Below the pieces are notes generated by a model. That model saw only the letters and a program-made list of their open reading frames with translations. It had not been told where the DNA came from and did not search any database. DNA of 64,000 bases, taken from contig JAPTHN010000018.1 of NCBI GenBank assembly GCA_026936325.1, positions 8,017,658 through 8,081,657 of the forward strand, read 5' to 3'. The position numbers and the translations under genes were made by a program. The number at the start of each line of letters is the position of its first letter. Within the stretch, counting starts at the first letter, position 1. Source of the stretch: Platynereis dumerilii. Lineage: Eukaryota > Annelida > Polychaeta > Phyllodocida > Nereididae. This document shows positions 9,517-19,100 of the stretch, piece after piece.

Positions 9517-9964
9517 GTCGGACAGTTTTGAATGTCCTAGGTAGAAATGTCCAGGACAAATAGAACTAGTATAAATGGTCCTGGACCATTTATAATAGTA
9601 TTATATGTCCCAGACAAATAGACCTAGGATAAGATGTCTGGGACAAATGGACCTGGGATGATCTGTCCTGGACAAATGGAACCAGGATAAAATGTCCTGG
9701 ACGAATACATCCAGGATCAGATGACCGGGACAGCTAGATCTAGGATCAGATGACCTGGGCAACGAATACTAGTTTATAATGTCCACCTGGACATCTGACA
9801 CCAGGTATAAATGTCCTGGACATTTGAATCCAGGTTCAAATGTCCTGGACAATCATTACTGGTCCATGCAAAAAAATGTCCAGGACATTTGAACCCAGAG
9901 AGGACATTATAAACCTCAGTTTAAAGTGTCCCAGGACACTGGTTACTGGAGGACAATTATTCCT
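9517..9964. repeat. Right minisatellite arm of FB1
   Basis: About fifteen units with TGTCCTGGACA or close variants, each followed by an A-rich spacer and an AACCAGGAT-like motif. The order of the two motifs is the reverse complement of the left arm. Equivalent: 37522-37969. Confidence 0.8.
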
Positions 9965-10553
9965 TTCACACCGGTTCTGTGTCGCTGTGACTTTCACTCT
10001 AACTTTACATCCATGCAACAACTTTGATAGCTTTCCAATCTGACGCATGCCCCTAATTTCTTTACCAGGCTTATTATTGGGATATCTTCAGTAGTTAAAG
10101 TAACTCGACTCCATCGCCGTTGTGCATGTATAAAATGAATACGAAAAAAAAAAAATAACGTCGAAATATTCCGAAAATAAATATTCATTTCGCCATATAA
10201 AGAACTCCTTTATTCATTTTATTATCGGGAGCAGAAAATGTTTGTGTAAGTTTCAAAATATACTGCATGATAAATATATTAATAAGAGAAAAGTTCAGGG
10301 CCTTTTTTTTTTGTTTTTTGAGTGAACTAGAATGAACTAGAATGAATAAGACTCTGGTACTGTGGCTGGGACATTTATAACATAGAAGAAGAGAAAACTA
10401 AGCTTTTATTCAACAAATAAGTTGTTTGATCAAATTTGGCATTCGCCATTCCAGGGAGATGTAATGAGAAGTCGTATATAAATAAATATTATTAAAATGT
10501 TTATTATGCGACTGCTGCTGCATGTAACTAACTTACTATCATTTCACTGTCCC
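9965..10553. other. Non-coding spacer with a short gag-region fossil
   Basis: At 9965-10090 the minus strand repeats the basic segment (KPGKEIRG...QIGKL) seen at 6900-7100. The rest is AT-rich, with homopolymer runs at 10144 and 10302 and an 11-bp tandem duplication 'gaactagaatgaactagaat' near 10324. No gene seen. Confidence 0.4.
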
Positions 10554-10915
10554 CACAGTGGGTTTTAACCACCATTAAGTTAGAAAAAATTCTAATGGCA
10601 TGACGCCTGTTTGATATAGTCCACAAGGACATGCAGATTGCATAACTGAAAACGAGAAAAAAATCTGTTGGGAATTTTTTGAGAAAATCACATTTTTATG
10701 TAGCAGCAATTTTTCAATGTGATAAACTCCATAAAAGGGTCCTGGAGATCATCTAAACTCATTTTAATGGCATGAAACCTGCTCAGTATAATCAATAAGG
10801 ATGTGCAGATTACTAATCTTTTAATAAGAAAAAAGTTGGAAAGAAATTTTTGAAGAAAAGCACATTTTTATGTTAAAAACATATTATGATGTGATAAACT
10901 CCATAAAAAGGTCAG
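10554..10915 (+). repeat. Left terminal inverted repeat of FB2
   Basis: Contains two subrepeats starting near 10590 and 10770, each running from 'aatggcatga' to 'gtgataaactccataaaa'. Counterpart on the right end in inverted orientation. Unit 2: 38559 to about 38918. Confidence 0.75.
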
Positions 10916-10934
10916 AAACGCATTAAAAAACATT

Positions 10935-11424
10935 GAGATGTCATGAATTCTGCAGGAAATAGCCTGAAAGGACATGTTGATTACATATCTGAATATGGGA
11001 AAATATGTGGGGCATTTTCTCAGAAAAAACATAAAAATATTTTTACGTTGCAGCTATTTTGTCATGTAATAAACTTTATCAAATTAGTTCATTGTACCTT
11101 CAGCAACTTGTGTCTAAATTTACTTGAGGATGTCTTTGAGCCATCTCAGTTTCAGTAACTTCGAGAAGATATCTTGAAAGAGATGTCATGAATTCTGCAG
11201 GAAATAGCCTGAAAGGACATGTAGATTACATATCTGAATATGGGAAAATCTGTGGGGAATTTTCTCAGAAAAAACATAAAAATATTTTTACGTTGCAGCT
11301 ATTTTGCCATGTAATAAACTTTATCAAATTAGTTCATTGTACCTTCAGCAACTTGTGTCTAAATTTACTTGAGGATGTCTTTGAGCCAACTCAGTTTCAG
11401 TAACTTCGAGAAGATATCTTGAAA
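10935..11424 (+). repeat. Two 245-bp direct repeats inside FB2
   Basis: Copies at 10935-11179 and 11180-11424 differ at only a few bases and start 'gagatgtcatgaattctgca'. Both resemble the terminal subrepeats ('aggacatg..gattacat...ctgaa'), so they are extended versions of the same unit. Each contains a 71-codon open frame, but the frame only reflects the repeat. In unit 2 the first copy (38940 onward) is more diverged. Confidence 0.8.
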
Positions 11425-12017
11425 GCAACAACGATGCAGACATCTTCCAGAATATGCTAGATTAAGGATATAACATTGGAAAACCAATGTAGAAAGGCCA
11501 AGATGCTGCAGGAATGATGAGGAACAAAGGGAATCCCAGCAAACAGCATGCAGATGTTCTCCAGAAAGCACAGACACCATGCTGAAGGTTCTAAGAAGGA
11601 ACTAAAATATATTTCGAAGTGTGTAAACCAGCTTAGTACGTGATATCTCAAGAAAAATCTAGTCTTTGCACACAGTCTATCAACAAGTAACATTTTCTAA
11701 TTTCGTCGGCACAATGCCCGGGCCTCATCCTGATTTTCCTAGACTATTCTTTTATCCCTCCTAGAGCGCTTCTAGACGTATTTGCACTGACCCAACATGA
11801 TCATGGGTATCCAACACTCTGTCTGACTTCAAACAAAATGCCGAAGTTCCTGGCTATGAATAAAATTCTGAATCCTTTCTCTGATGCTGAGAGTATGCTG
11901 ATCAAATCTACTTGCCGAACCCTTCCTGGCATTGCCTTGGCCCATGTGTATGACCTTCCAGCCCTTTAACAAATGAAAATTGGTTCACGTATCAAAAATT
12001 ATAGTTTGGGTCCTATA

Positions 12018-12600
12018 TTTTTTTTTTTTTTTTTTGAATGACTTGGTCTTTATTTTTTCCAAAATACAAATTTTTTATGTTCAACAATATAAGATTGGTG
12101 GCCTTCGAACTCTGTCGAGTTATTTGAAGACTCACCAAGACGGAGTGGGATGAAAATGAGATGAATGAAAATGAAAATCAAGGAACATTTTAAAGTTAAA
12201 ACATGCTCTCCGTTGCCACATCACCAGACATAAAGTAAAAAGAAGAGATGTACTTTTGAAAACAGGTTTGATGAAAATCACAGGGTAGTGGAATATGAAT
12301 CCCAAACCGTCTTTCAATTTTTTCAAAACGATTGTCAAAAACTCACAAACCAAAAACTCTTCAAAATCAAATTAGATGAGAATCACAGGGTTAGGAATAC
12401 AAAATCCCAGTCCGTATTTCAGGTCAGATTGAAAATCAGATAAAATTCATAACCAGAGACAAAATATCTTCAAACACCAAGCCTCAGAAGCAGCTCCATT
12501 AACCCGATTGCTCTACCCATTCCATAGTGGAGGGAGTTTCTTCATTAACCAAACAGAGACAAGGAATATTGTATGGAAATTCAAACATAGACATATCGAA
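12018..12600 (-). mobile_element. Poly(A) retroposed sequence inside FB2
   Basis: On the minus strand the segment ends with AATAAA, then ~14 bases later a run of about 19 A (12018-12036), the signature of a reverse-transcribed polyadenylated RNA. No LINE or host coding motif is visible in the remaining ~550 bp. Two related blocks with 'gaaaatcacagggt' and 'gagaatcacagggtta' near 12270 and 12378 suggest a short internal repeat. The 5' limit is uncertain. Unit 2: about 40019-40603. Confidence 0.55.
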
Positions 12601-12611
12601 AATAGATTTGG

Positions 12612-12881
12612 TTTTTTTTTTTTTTTTTCCTCGCTAACTCTTTGCCTGTTTTAGAGGTTGTCAATGGGATTAATAAGGAGGAAATTTTTTAGACTTCGTT
12701 TAAAAGCATGGTAGCTATTATTCCATTCTATCTTGTCAAGAAGGTGATTACTTACTTTAACTCCTATATAACGGATACGTTTTTGAGAGAGAGATGAGTT
12801 ACACTGTGGTATATTTAAAGTAAATTGATTTCTTGTCCGATACTCATATATGATGTTATTGTGAGTATTGTTGTATTTCAC
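12612..12881 (-). pseudogene. 3' end of a 5'-truncated LINE (ORF2 C-terminus), unit 1
   Basis: The frame ending near 12651 contains 'YEYRTRNQFTLNIPQCNSSL', then 'IRYIGVKVSNHLLDKI' and 'AFKRSLKNFLL'. That order (R-rich, P-x-C, then FKxxLKxxLL) is the usual extreme C-terminus of CR1/Jockey-group LINE ORF2 proteins. A ~17-base poly(A), read on the minus strand, follows at about 12612-12628. Only some 75 codons remain, and the 5' break coincides with the start of a tandem duplication at 12858. Different in sequence from LINE-A and LINE-B. Unit 2 copy: 40614-40884, with one amino-acid change (H to R). Confidence 0.65.
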
Positions 12882-13124
12882 TTGAAAATAATCAAATCAA
12901 ATGCACAGTTAATGAACATAATATGTCTTTCACAAAGGTGTGTGTGTGTCCTCTGTTTTCGGGAAGGAAGCCACTCAATCCTAGACAGGCCATTGTGAGT
13001 ATTGTTGTATTTCACTTGAAAATAATCAAATCAAATGCACAGTTAATGAACATAATATGTCTTTCACAAAGGTGTGTGTGTGTCCTCTGTTTTCGGAAGG
13101 AAGCCACTCAATCCTAGACAGGCC
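12858..13124 (+). repeat. Tandem duplication of ~133 bp
   Basis: Copies start at 12858 and 12992 with 'attgtgagtattgttgtatt' and both end in 'cctagacaggcca'. They differ by one G in 'ttcgggaagg' against 'ttcggaagg'. Present unchanged in unit 2 (about 40861-41127), so it predates the unit duplication. Confidence 0.85.
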
Positions 13125-13173
13125 ACATAATAATCATTGTAGACACTATCCAAGTGCTGATAACTGGAAATTT

Positions 13174-13234
13174 GCCCATCACAAACATATTTCTTTGTGC
13201 TTATAATTACTGGTACTACATGTTTGTGATGGGC
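13174..13234. other. Perfect 15-bp hairpin
   Basis: GCCCATCACAAACAT at 13174-13188 is the exact reverse complement of 13220-13234, with a 31-base loop. It lies inside FB2 just before the right inverted end. It could be a trace of a small inverted insertion. Unit 2: 41177-41237. Confidence 0.6.
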
Positions 13235-13304
13235 TACTGTACCTGCAGTCATAGCACACTAAGATGCAGTATGATTCTGACTGTATGCAAATAACATAAT
13301 TGCA

Positions 13305-13669
13305 GATTGACCTTTTCATGGAGTTTATCACATTGAAAAATGTTTTTCACACATTAAGATGTGTTTTTCTTCAAAAATTACTAGACATATTTTTCCTGTT
13401 AATAGATATGTAATTTGTATGTCCTTGTTTATGATATTTGACAGGTTCCATGCACTTGACATAATTTTTGACGATCTCCAGAACGCTTTTTTGGAGTTTA
13501 TCACATTGCAAAATGGCTGCCACATAAAAATGTGATTTTCTCAAAATATTCCCAACAGATTTTTTTCTCGTTTTCAGTTATGTAATCTGCATGTCATTGT
13601 GGACCATATCCAGCAAACATCATGCCATTAGAATTTTTTGCAACTTAAAGGTGGTTAAAACCCACTGTG
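13305..13669 (-). repeat. Right terminal inverted repeat of FB2
   Basis: Reverse complement of the left end with scattered changes, ending CCCACTGTG. Unit 2: about 41308-41672. Confidence 0.75.
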
Positions 13670-13689
13670 TCCCTGCTTAGGCACCAAGC

Positions 13690-14219
13690 CTCCCTTGCAC
13701 TTTCAAAGCATTCCAGTTTCTTCAAGATTGCGTCGAAAATAAAAAGAAGTTATTAGTTGTTTTGTCAGCAGACAGATCTGTAGAGGAGAGTACAGTGTAT
13801 GTAGAATAGAAAGGTATTTCTAAGCAAGACAATACGCTCTGAAGGTGAGTGATGGGAGTTAAATTGTTTATTGTGATTGACTATGATTTTCTGACAACTT
13901 TTTGTGATACCAACCAGGTATGTCTCTAAATAGCCCAATCGGGTGCTGATGAGACGTGAAGCACTAACTCCTTCACTCACTCTCACCGAACCATGTATTT
14001 TTTTTTTGTCTCCGTTTTCCAACCACCTTCCTGTGGAATTGGGAATTTAATACAAGCACAAAATGATACTTCCCTTTTCTAAAACGAAGACAATCATTGC
14101 TATCTTTTCACAGAGCGGGTTTCTGACTTTTTTTACTCAGGCTTATTTTAGGGACCAAATTACACTCGTCAAACTTTCTTATTCTCAACCTCCCTCCAGC
14201 GATGGTAAGAAAATCGATG
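13690..14219. other. Non-coding spacer with a SINE-like tail
   Basis: Contains the SINE-like repeat at 13906-13986 and otherwise AT-rich sequence. Near 14090-14210 'gagcgggtttctgactttttttactcaggctta' resembles 25005-25040 ('gagcaggtttctgccttattttttccttgggcta'), another shared module. No gene seen. Confidence 0.4.
13906..13986 (+). repeat. SINE-like repeat tail, copy 1
   Basis: 'gataccaaccaggtatgtct' followed by 'gggtgctgatgagacgtgaa' and ending in a (ACTC)n-type run. The same layout recurs at 19640-19700 and 25462-25570. The form is that of a short interspersed element 3' region; no RNA polymerase III boxes were confirmed. Unit 2 copy (41909-41991) differs at many sites. Confidence 0.55.
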
Positions 14220-14760
14220 CATATTGAAGCGATTTGTCAGCAGCAAGTATTTTTCAAATAGTGATTCCTGAGAAGTGTTGACATCCATCAGGAGCTTCAA
14301 AAGAGGATTGTCCTCTTCTGATGCAGTTGAATCACTTCCGTCAGGAGGCCATAGATCTTTCAGCGGTTCTCCATTTTGCTCTTTTCCAGCTGGGTGACAT
14401 TTGACATTCCTAGTTCAGAATTTGCCCAACTCTTCGGCTAATTCATCGAGATTCAAGCCTGATGCCATGCTGTCATGTAGTAGGTCATGAGGCTCTTCAA
14501 TCTTGTCGCCGTGTACATGCAAGGCCATGCCAATGTATCATTCCTCTGCTCTTTGCAAATTGAGTGCTTCCTGTACGTCACTGAAGGATACTGTTGTCTC
14601 ATCAATAGAGAGCGTCTCTAAAATGTTTTCTGCAGTTTCACCCATTGCGTAGAGTAGCGCATTGACTTGCTCATTCTGGGGTCCGTGTGTCAAGCCAGAA
14701 ATGAGAGCAAACCTTTCAAAACAACAAATCAATCTGGGCGAAGCATCCACCTGTTAGGGA
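14220..14760 (-). mobile_element. Gag-like fossil of an LTR-type retroelement, unit 1
   Basis: The minus strand encodes 'CFERFALISGLTHGPQNEQV' and 'LLYAMGETAENILETLSI', the helical pattern of Gypsy-type gag proteins (FERF...SGL...EEQVNTLLYAMGxxAEDIL). Downstream on the same strand lies acidic coding-like sequence shared with 7135-7480 (modules D and E). The element is old, fragmentary and broken; no long terminal repeats were recognised next to it. Confidence 0.6.
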
Positions 14761-15300
14761 CCGCTTTCCTGAATAAATTTCTCTGGATGAGGGACCTGTT
14801 GCATGGGTAGTGCAGAATTTAGGGAGGAAGGCGTAGAGGCCTAGGCAAGTCAGGAATGACTGATTGCCAGAGTTAAGATAGAACCGCTGCCATCATGTAG
14901 TATTGATAAAAGAGACATCTTGTTTATGTAAGAAGAAATATAAAGGTCTATCTTTTTTTAATCACTCAATTTCTATCATACGTGTACATCGGCACATTGT
15001 ATTGTGAGTTTTAATTTTATGAGCAACATTCAGAACCTCTTCTTGTCCTAATTAAACGGCCCAGTGCATAAATATAAAACATTAAGACCTGTTCTCCTTT
15101 CATCTTTGTAACTAGGAACCAGAAATCTCTAAGCAAGCCGATAATTACCTTGGCCAATTCTTGGTTACCTGTGTTTGTGTTTATTCATACTGTCATTCAG
15201 GTTAGAAATACATCCTGCAAAAAACGACCTATCAGTCAACTTTTGCTTGATCTGTCATCTCATGCTCTCCTTAATACATACAATTCTCATTTGATCAAAC
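14761..15300. other. Spacer with module G copy and a diverged patch
   Basis: Module G lies at 15040-15130. This stretch is one of the most diverged between units 1 and 2 (compare 42895-43135), with substitutions and indels every few bases in places. No gene seen. Confidence 0.45.
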
Positions 15301-15652
15301 AATGATGGTAATTCCGTCCACTTTAATTTCCATTGTGTCACCTTTCCAGGTGTTTCAATTAAGTTATTTTAACAAATCCTACAAGAATAATAAAATTCTA
15401 AATCTCATTCCACAATTTTTTTTACTTTCAATGATTTTTTTGTTGATGAATATCAATCAAGAAGATATATGCCCACTGCAAAAAATAGTTGTGATAACAG
15501 GATTTCATTGTATTTTGTCCTCTGTTTTAAATGGACCTGAAATATCCTTTGAAATGCAGTCAACACAAAAAAACATGGTAAAATTAGCTGAAAAACTGGT
15601 TTCTCTTGCTTTTTTAAAAACTCCCACAACTGTAATAAATGTGATTGTATGC

Positions 15653-15973
15653 CTATATAAGAGGGTGGACAGATTTACCCTCCTGGACGGATTTATCATC
15701 CTTGACTCTACCTGTGGTTTTGCAGCTAATAATCAAATTGTGGGCCCTTGCTCCTCGGGGTTTTGGTTGTGCAGCATGTGTAGTATTTTTATTATTTAGA
15801 AGTCTTGCTGGCACTGTTAGGCTATTTGGCATTCTCGTAGATTGCTGGGAGAATAGCTTCAGTTGTGATAGTTCATATGCTTGCCATTGAAGGTCAGTAG
15901 ACAGCCTGTGGATCGTTTTCGTCATTTTTGAATCGATTTGTTTCAAAGCTGTCCATTTTCTGCAGTACTGCAT
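15653..15973 (-). other. Coiled-coil coding fossil of unknown family, unit 1
   Basis: In unit 2 the frame is longer (43657-44049, 130 codons) and begins with 'LQDFTASMSQQMNAVLQKMD', then 'RLSTDLQWQAYELSQLKLFS', a heptad-rich amphipathic region. It ends with 'TTGRVKDDKSVQEGKSVHPL'. Unit 1 carries a small indel in the coil (cgttttcgtc against cgtttcatc), which shortens it to 106 codons. Such N-terminal coils followed by a basic tail are common in first ORFs of retroelements, but I cannot name the family. The plus-strand frame at 15302-15799 overlaps it and looks like a shadow. Confidence 0.4.
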
Positions 15974-16318
15974 TCATCTGTTGTGACATTGAGGCTGTGA
16001 AGTCCTGAAGCAAGAAAGTCACATGCAGCAAGCTTGCCAAAGGGTGCATAATGTCCTAACCAGGCTGAACCTTTGTTTCATCTGTCCCCTCATGCACTCC
16101 TTATATTTACAAATCTTAAACAGATCCACTGTCCCTACTGTCTTTATACTTCTGTTCCCTAATGATTATAAATAATGAGGCTGAGGTGTCACGAATCAAA
16201 AAAATAGTATTTCACCTTGTGGAATCTAAATTTATAGTGCTTCTGAGCATAACTATAGGGGGCCTCAGAGACCCCTGTGGACCGTTCGTGTCACAAAATC
16301 TGGTGGACTGTAGGAGGG

Positions 16319-16462
16319 TTAAAGTTTAGACAACATTATATTCAAATAAAAAGAAAAATTCACAGTGAACTCACTCATCGTATTTCCATTGAAGGAACCG
16401 TAAAGCGTATCTTTATGGCGGTCAATCAAATCCACAACGGTGAAAGTTGCCTTTCTCTTGTT
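16319..16462 (-). other. Exon-like piece with a Myb/SANT-type pattern, unit 1
   Basis: On the minus strand a textbook 3' splice site (TTTTCTAATTTTCAG) ends at 16463. It is followed by 47 open codons starting 'NKRKATFTVVDLIDRHKDTL' and then 'YGSFNGNTMSEFT'. The spacing of 'DLIDRHKDTLYGSF' recalls the start of Myb/SANT-like domains found in transposon-linked and host DNA-binding proteins (R-K-x-L-x-G-x-F). A possible donor (T|GTGAAT) sits just after 'SEFT'. It may be a remnant exon of such a gene. No partner exons were joined. Unit 2: 44322-44465, unchanged as far as I can see. Confidence 0.4.
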
Positions 16463-16489
16463 CTGAAAATTAGAAAATAACTTCACGTA

Positions 16490-16800
16490 GGCTTATGTGT
16501 ATTACTTAATTAGTTATTAAGGAAAGTTTTAAAAATTTTATTATATTTGGATTATTTCAATTTTGATACAATGGATAGTTTGTAATTAGGCTATCTTGAG
16601 ACTTTAACTTCTCTGATTACTAGAATAACAGGAGCAGATTTATTGTCTCTGCTAAAGGGAAACCATTTAATCTCAAGGGGGGGGGTGGAATTTTAAAATT
16701 CTTACTCAGTTTTTTTTAAACAAATAAATTCTTCATGAAACAAATAATTTCTGTTGCACGTTTTTTTCTTAAGGTGTTGCTTGATATAGGAATGAATATT
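16490..16800. other. AT-rich spacer with a G run
   Basis: Nothing recognisable except an 8-base G run at about 16677 and AT-rich sequence before the Rex1-like LINE tail. Unit 2 equivalent 44493-44803. Confidence 0.4.
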
Positions 16801-18064
16801 AAGGGATAGGACAAGATAAGGATAAGGAAATCTTTAATATCCCTGGTGGGAAATTCCTTGTACAAGTATCACAAGCATGAAATAAATAAATAAATGGAAT
16901 GGAAATACAGAAATCTAAATTGTCAATTTGAGGGTCACTGTTTGTTATAGAGTCTGATACTCAAAGGTACAAATGATTGGGACATGCGGGTTGTTCTGGC
17001 TGCAGCTGATCTCAGTCGTCTACGGGAAGGCAGAAATTCATATTCATCATGCAGGTTGTGGCTGTGATCACGCATTATCTTGTCCACTTTGTTGGTAACC
17101 TGTCTCTTGTAAATAGAGTCCAATCCTTCCATCTTACGCCCAATAATTTTGCCTGCCGTTTTTACAACTTTCTGGATCTTGGCCTTGTTTTGCACCGAAA
17201 GACTCCCATACCATGACATAAAATTGAAACATAAGATGGGTAGTACAAAAGTCTTGTAAAAAAGTGTCATAATATCAGCACTAATGTTTAAATTCCGGAG
17301 ACATCTGAGGAAATGTAAACGTTTCTGAGCTTTTTCAGAATTGTCTCGGTGTTGCATGACCATGAAAGTTTGGAATCAATGAGTGTGCCCAAGTACTTAT
17401 ATTAATGTACCTGTTCAATGTCTTCATTGTTGACGGTGATGGCATCCACCTGGCTTATACTCCTGCTAAAATCAATTACCACTTCCTTGGTCTTTTTGGC
17501 ATTTAAATGCAAGTAATTCTCGCCACACCACTGAACAAGTTCATGTGTTGCATTCCTATAATTGGCATCAGATTCAGTTATTAATCCCACTAGTACAGTG
17601 TCATCAGCAAATTTGAAAATGTGGCAGTTGGCCAGGGTACAGTGACAGTCATTTGTATAGAGTATGAATAGTATTGGAGATATAACGCACCCTTGAGGAT
17701 CACCTGTTGATACATTTACTAATGAAGATTGTATTCCATTGACAGGGACATACTGTGGTCGATCTTGCATAAAACAATCCATCCATTTTATGATGCTTGA
17801 GTTGACGGACATGTTATTAAGTTTTTGAAGTAGTAGATGTGGCTGCATGATGTTAAATGCAGATGAAAAGTCAATGAATAACAACCGGGTATAAGATCGT
17901 GCTTTATCAAGATGTTTGTAGACTAAGTTCAACAAAGTAAGTGTAGCATCTTCCGATCCATGTTTTGGTCGATATGCAAATTGATTTGGATCGAGAAGGT
18001 GACTAGACTCCCGTACCAGGAAGCTTTTAACAATTCGCTCTAAGCATTTCATTGCAATTGAGGT
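16801..18064 (-). mobile_element. Rex1/Babar-like LINE, 5'-truncated, unit 1
   Basis: The minus strand starts inside the RT ('LTSIAMKCLERIV', the usual fingers motif of Rex1) and ends with AAGGAATTTCCCACCAGGGA, then CTTATC-type repeats at 16801-16827. That 3' end plus the protein sequence is characteristic of Rex1/Babar elements of the CR1 superfamily. Everything upstream of RT motif 2, including the endonuclease, is missing, as expected from incomplete reverse transcription. Confidence 0.88.
16935..18061 (-). pseudogene. Rex1-like RT fragment with one stop and one frameshift, unit 1
   Basis: Residues from the ATG at 18052 include QFAYRP (24-29), the catalytic FIDFSSAF (59-66), GDPQGCVISP (117-126; families usually have GAPQGCVLSP) and FADD (148-151). 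The frame stops at a TAA (17402-17404) within 'EQVH*YKYLGTLIDSKLSWS', where the expected sequence clearly continues. A frameshift follows near 17360. The C-terminal part (16935-17363) has 'KAQKRLHFLRCLRN', 'LPILCFNFMSWYGS' and 'FLPSRRRLRSAAARTTRMSQ', all typical of the Rex1 C-terminus. Dead by at least two lesions plus truncation. Confidence 0.88.
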
Positions 18065-18235
18065 AAGGGATGCTGAGCACTCGAAATCAATAATTTACTA
18101 ATTAATTCTTTACTAAAAGTGAAAAACGCATATTTTCTTGCTGTTGCTGCAGGTCTCAGGTCCTCCCTCAATATCCCACACTTTGCAATGATCCTCATGG
18201 AAAACGAATGAGGAACAGCCCATGAGGTATAATTT

Positions 18236-18420
18236 TGTGATCCACCTTCCCTAATTTGAATATGATCCACCATCCCTAATTTAAATATGATCCACTATCC
18301 TTGATTTACATATTTATTTGAGGCACTACTTCAGATCACAAATAAGGTCACAATAACGACACATGATATCACAACAGCAGCACATGAGGTCACAATAGCA
18401 GCTGAACCACTATGACATCA
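18236..18420 (+). repeat. Two short tandem repeats
   Basis: At 18236-18310 a ~26-bp unit ('tgatccaccatccctaattt') occurs three times. At 18330-18410 a ~22-bp unit around 'ggtcacaataacgacacatg' occurs three times in diverged form. A minus-strand open frame of 74 codons crosses the first array and is probably fortuitous. Unit 2: 46239-46423. Confidence 0.6.
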
Positions 18421-18639
18421 TCAGCATCGGTGATGTCAGCAGTCATGTTGCTCTGTGTGCTTTGTTTATAGCCACCAGTCAGACTCCACCCACTTTGTCA
18501 TTTGTTTGTGTTACAGTTTGATCTGATTGGTTTGGCCACCATCAAAACATTAGATCCATTCACCAAAGTGATTAGGTTATTATTATTTTAATTATCCATA
18601 TTTAAGCATTAAAATACCCTCACAGGTTGTCAAAATAGC

Positions 18640-19100
18640 AGAAAATGGTCGGGGAATGCCTTTTGTCTGATCTTGATCAGCTGGGAAAAGCCAATTACGG
18701 CAGATTCCAGATCTTTGCAACACTCACAACTGATCGCTGCTCTTTCTTCGTCCATCCTACCTCACCTCGTACCGCTTCTTCTGAACAGTCGGAGGGTGAT
18801 CGCAACAATTTTGTCACTGGCAACAGACAAGACTGCCTGCCAGTGCCTGGACTGTCGAGTGGGCAGTGATACCTCTGTCTTTGTAGGTGAGGCTCCATGC
18901 CAGGTCTCTGTCATCTGCTATGTGAGACATTTTTGCAAATGACAATTAGGTGTGCTAGTGCGGTACAAAATTGTTATGTAGTTGCAAACATCCACCTCCT
19001 ATCCTAATAAGCCTAACTACTGCATAAATACAGGATTAAGCCTCAATTATCTGTCCCTCTTTGTTGCTTTGAGCCAGAAAGCAATGCTGTTCCAGGAACT
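18640..19100. repeat. Dispersed modules J, F and G in series
   Basis: Module J (18690-18810, 'gattccagatctt..caacactc' through 'ggagggtgatcgcaacaatt') recurs at 25960-26110. Modules F (18830-18935) and G (19000-19090) follow in the order also seen at 7715-8160. The minus strand of J reads 'WTKKEQRSVVSVAKIWNLP', coding-like but unassigned. Unit 2 (46640-47100) is noticeably diverged at 46925-46990. Confidence 0.5.

Larger units (their letters stand above)
8269..9964. mobile_element. Foldback-like element FB1: inverted minisatellite arms around a tRNA-like core, unit 1
   Basis: Two arrays of degenerate ~28-31 bp subrepeats flank a ~570 bp core. The left arm (8269-8944) uses units of the form 'AGTCCTGGACATTATTTCCT'; the right arm (9517-9964) uses 'TGTCCTGGACAAATGGAACC', which is the reverse-complement arrangement. 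Inverted arms made of short direct repeats are the hallmark of foldback transposons. No transposase frame is visible, so it would be non-autonomous. The alternative is a local minisatellite that inverted in place. No target duplication was identified. Confidence 0.55.
10554..13669. mobile_element. Foldback-like DNA element FB2 with subrepeat-built inverted ends, unit 1
   Basis: The ends are inverted repeats that begin CACAGTGGGTTTTAACCACC. The left end (10554 to about 10915) and right end (about 13305-13669) match as reverse complements over ~360 bp, and each contains two tandem subrepeats with 'ttctaatggcatga' and 'gtgataaactccat' landmarks. TCCC occurs directly outside both ends (10550-10553 and 13670-13673), a candidate 4-bp target duplication. 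The interior has further direct repeats and retroposed inserts and no transposase, so it is a non-autonomous, composite element. Confidence 0.7.

Noticed and set aside
10943-11403. Two 71-codon frames as a duplicated small gene
   Set aside because: They are the 245-bp FB2 subrepeats; one is not kept open in unit 2 and the peptide has no recognisable features.
15302-15799. 165-codon plus-strand open frame
   Set aside because: It is hydrophobic, of low complexity, overlaps the coiled-coil minus-strand frame, and changes length with small indels between units; it shows no family motif.
18049-18273. 74-codon minus-strand frame upstream of the Rex1-like LINE
   Set aside because: It ends in the LINE flank and starts in a short tandem repeat; no family pattern beyond chance.
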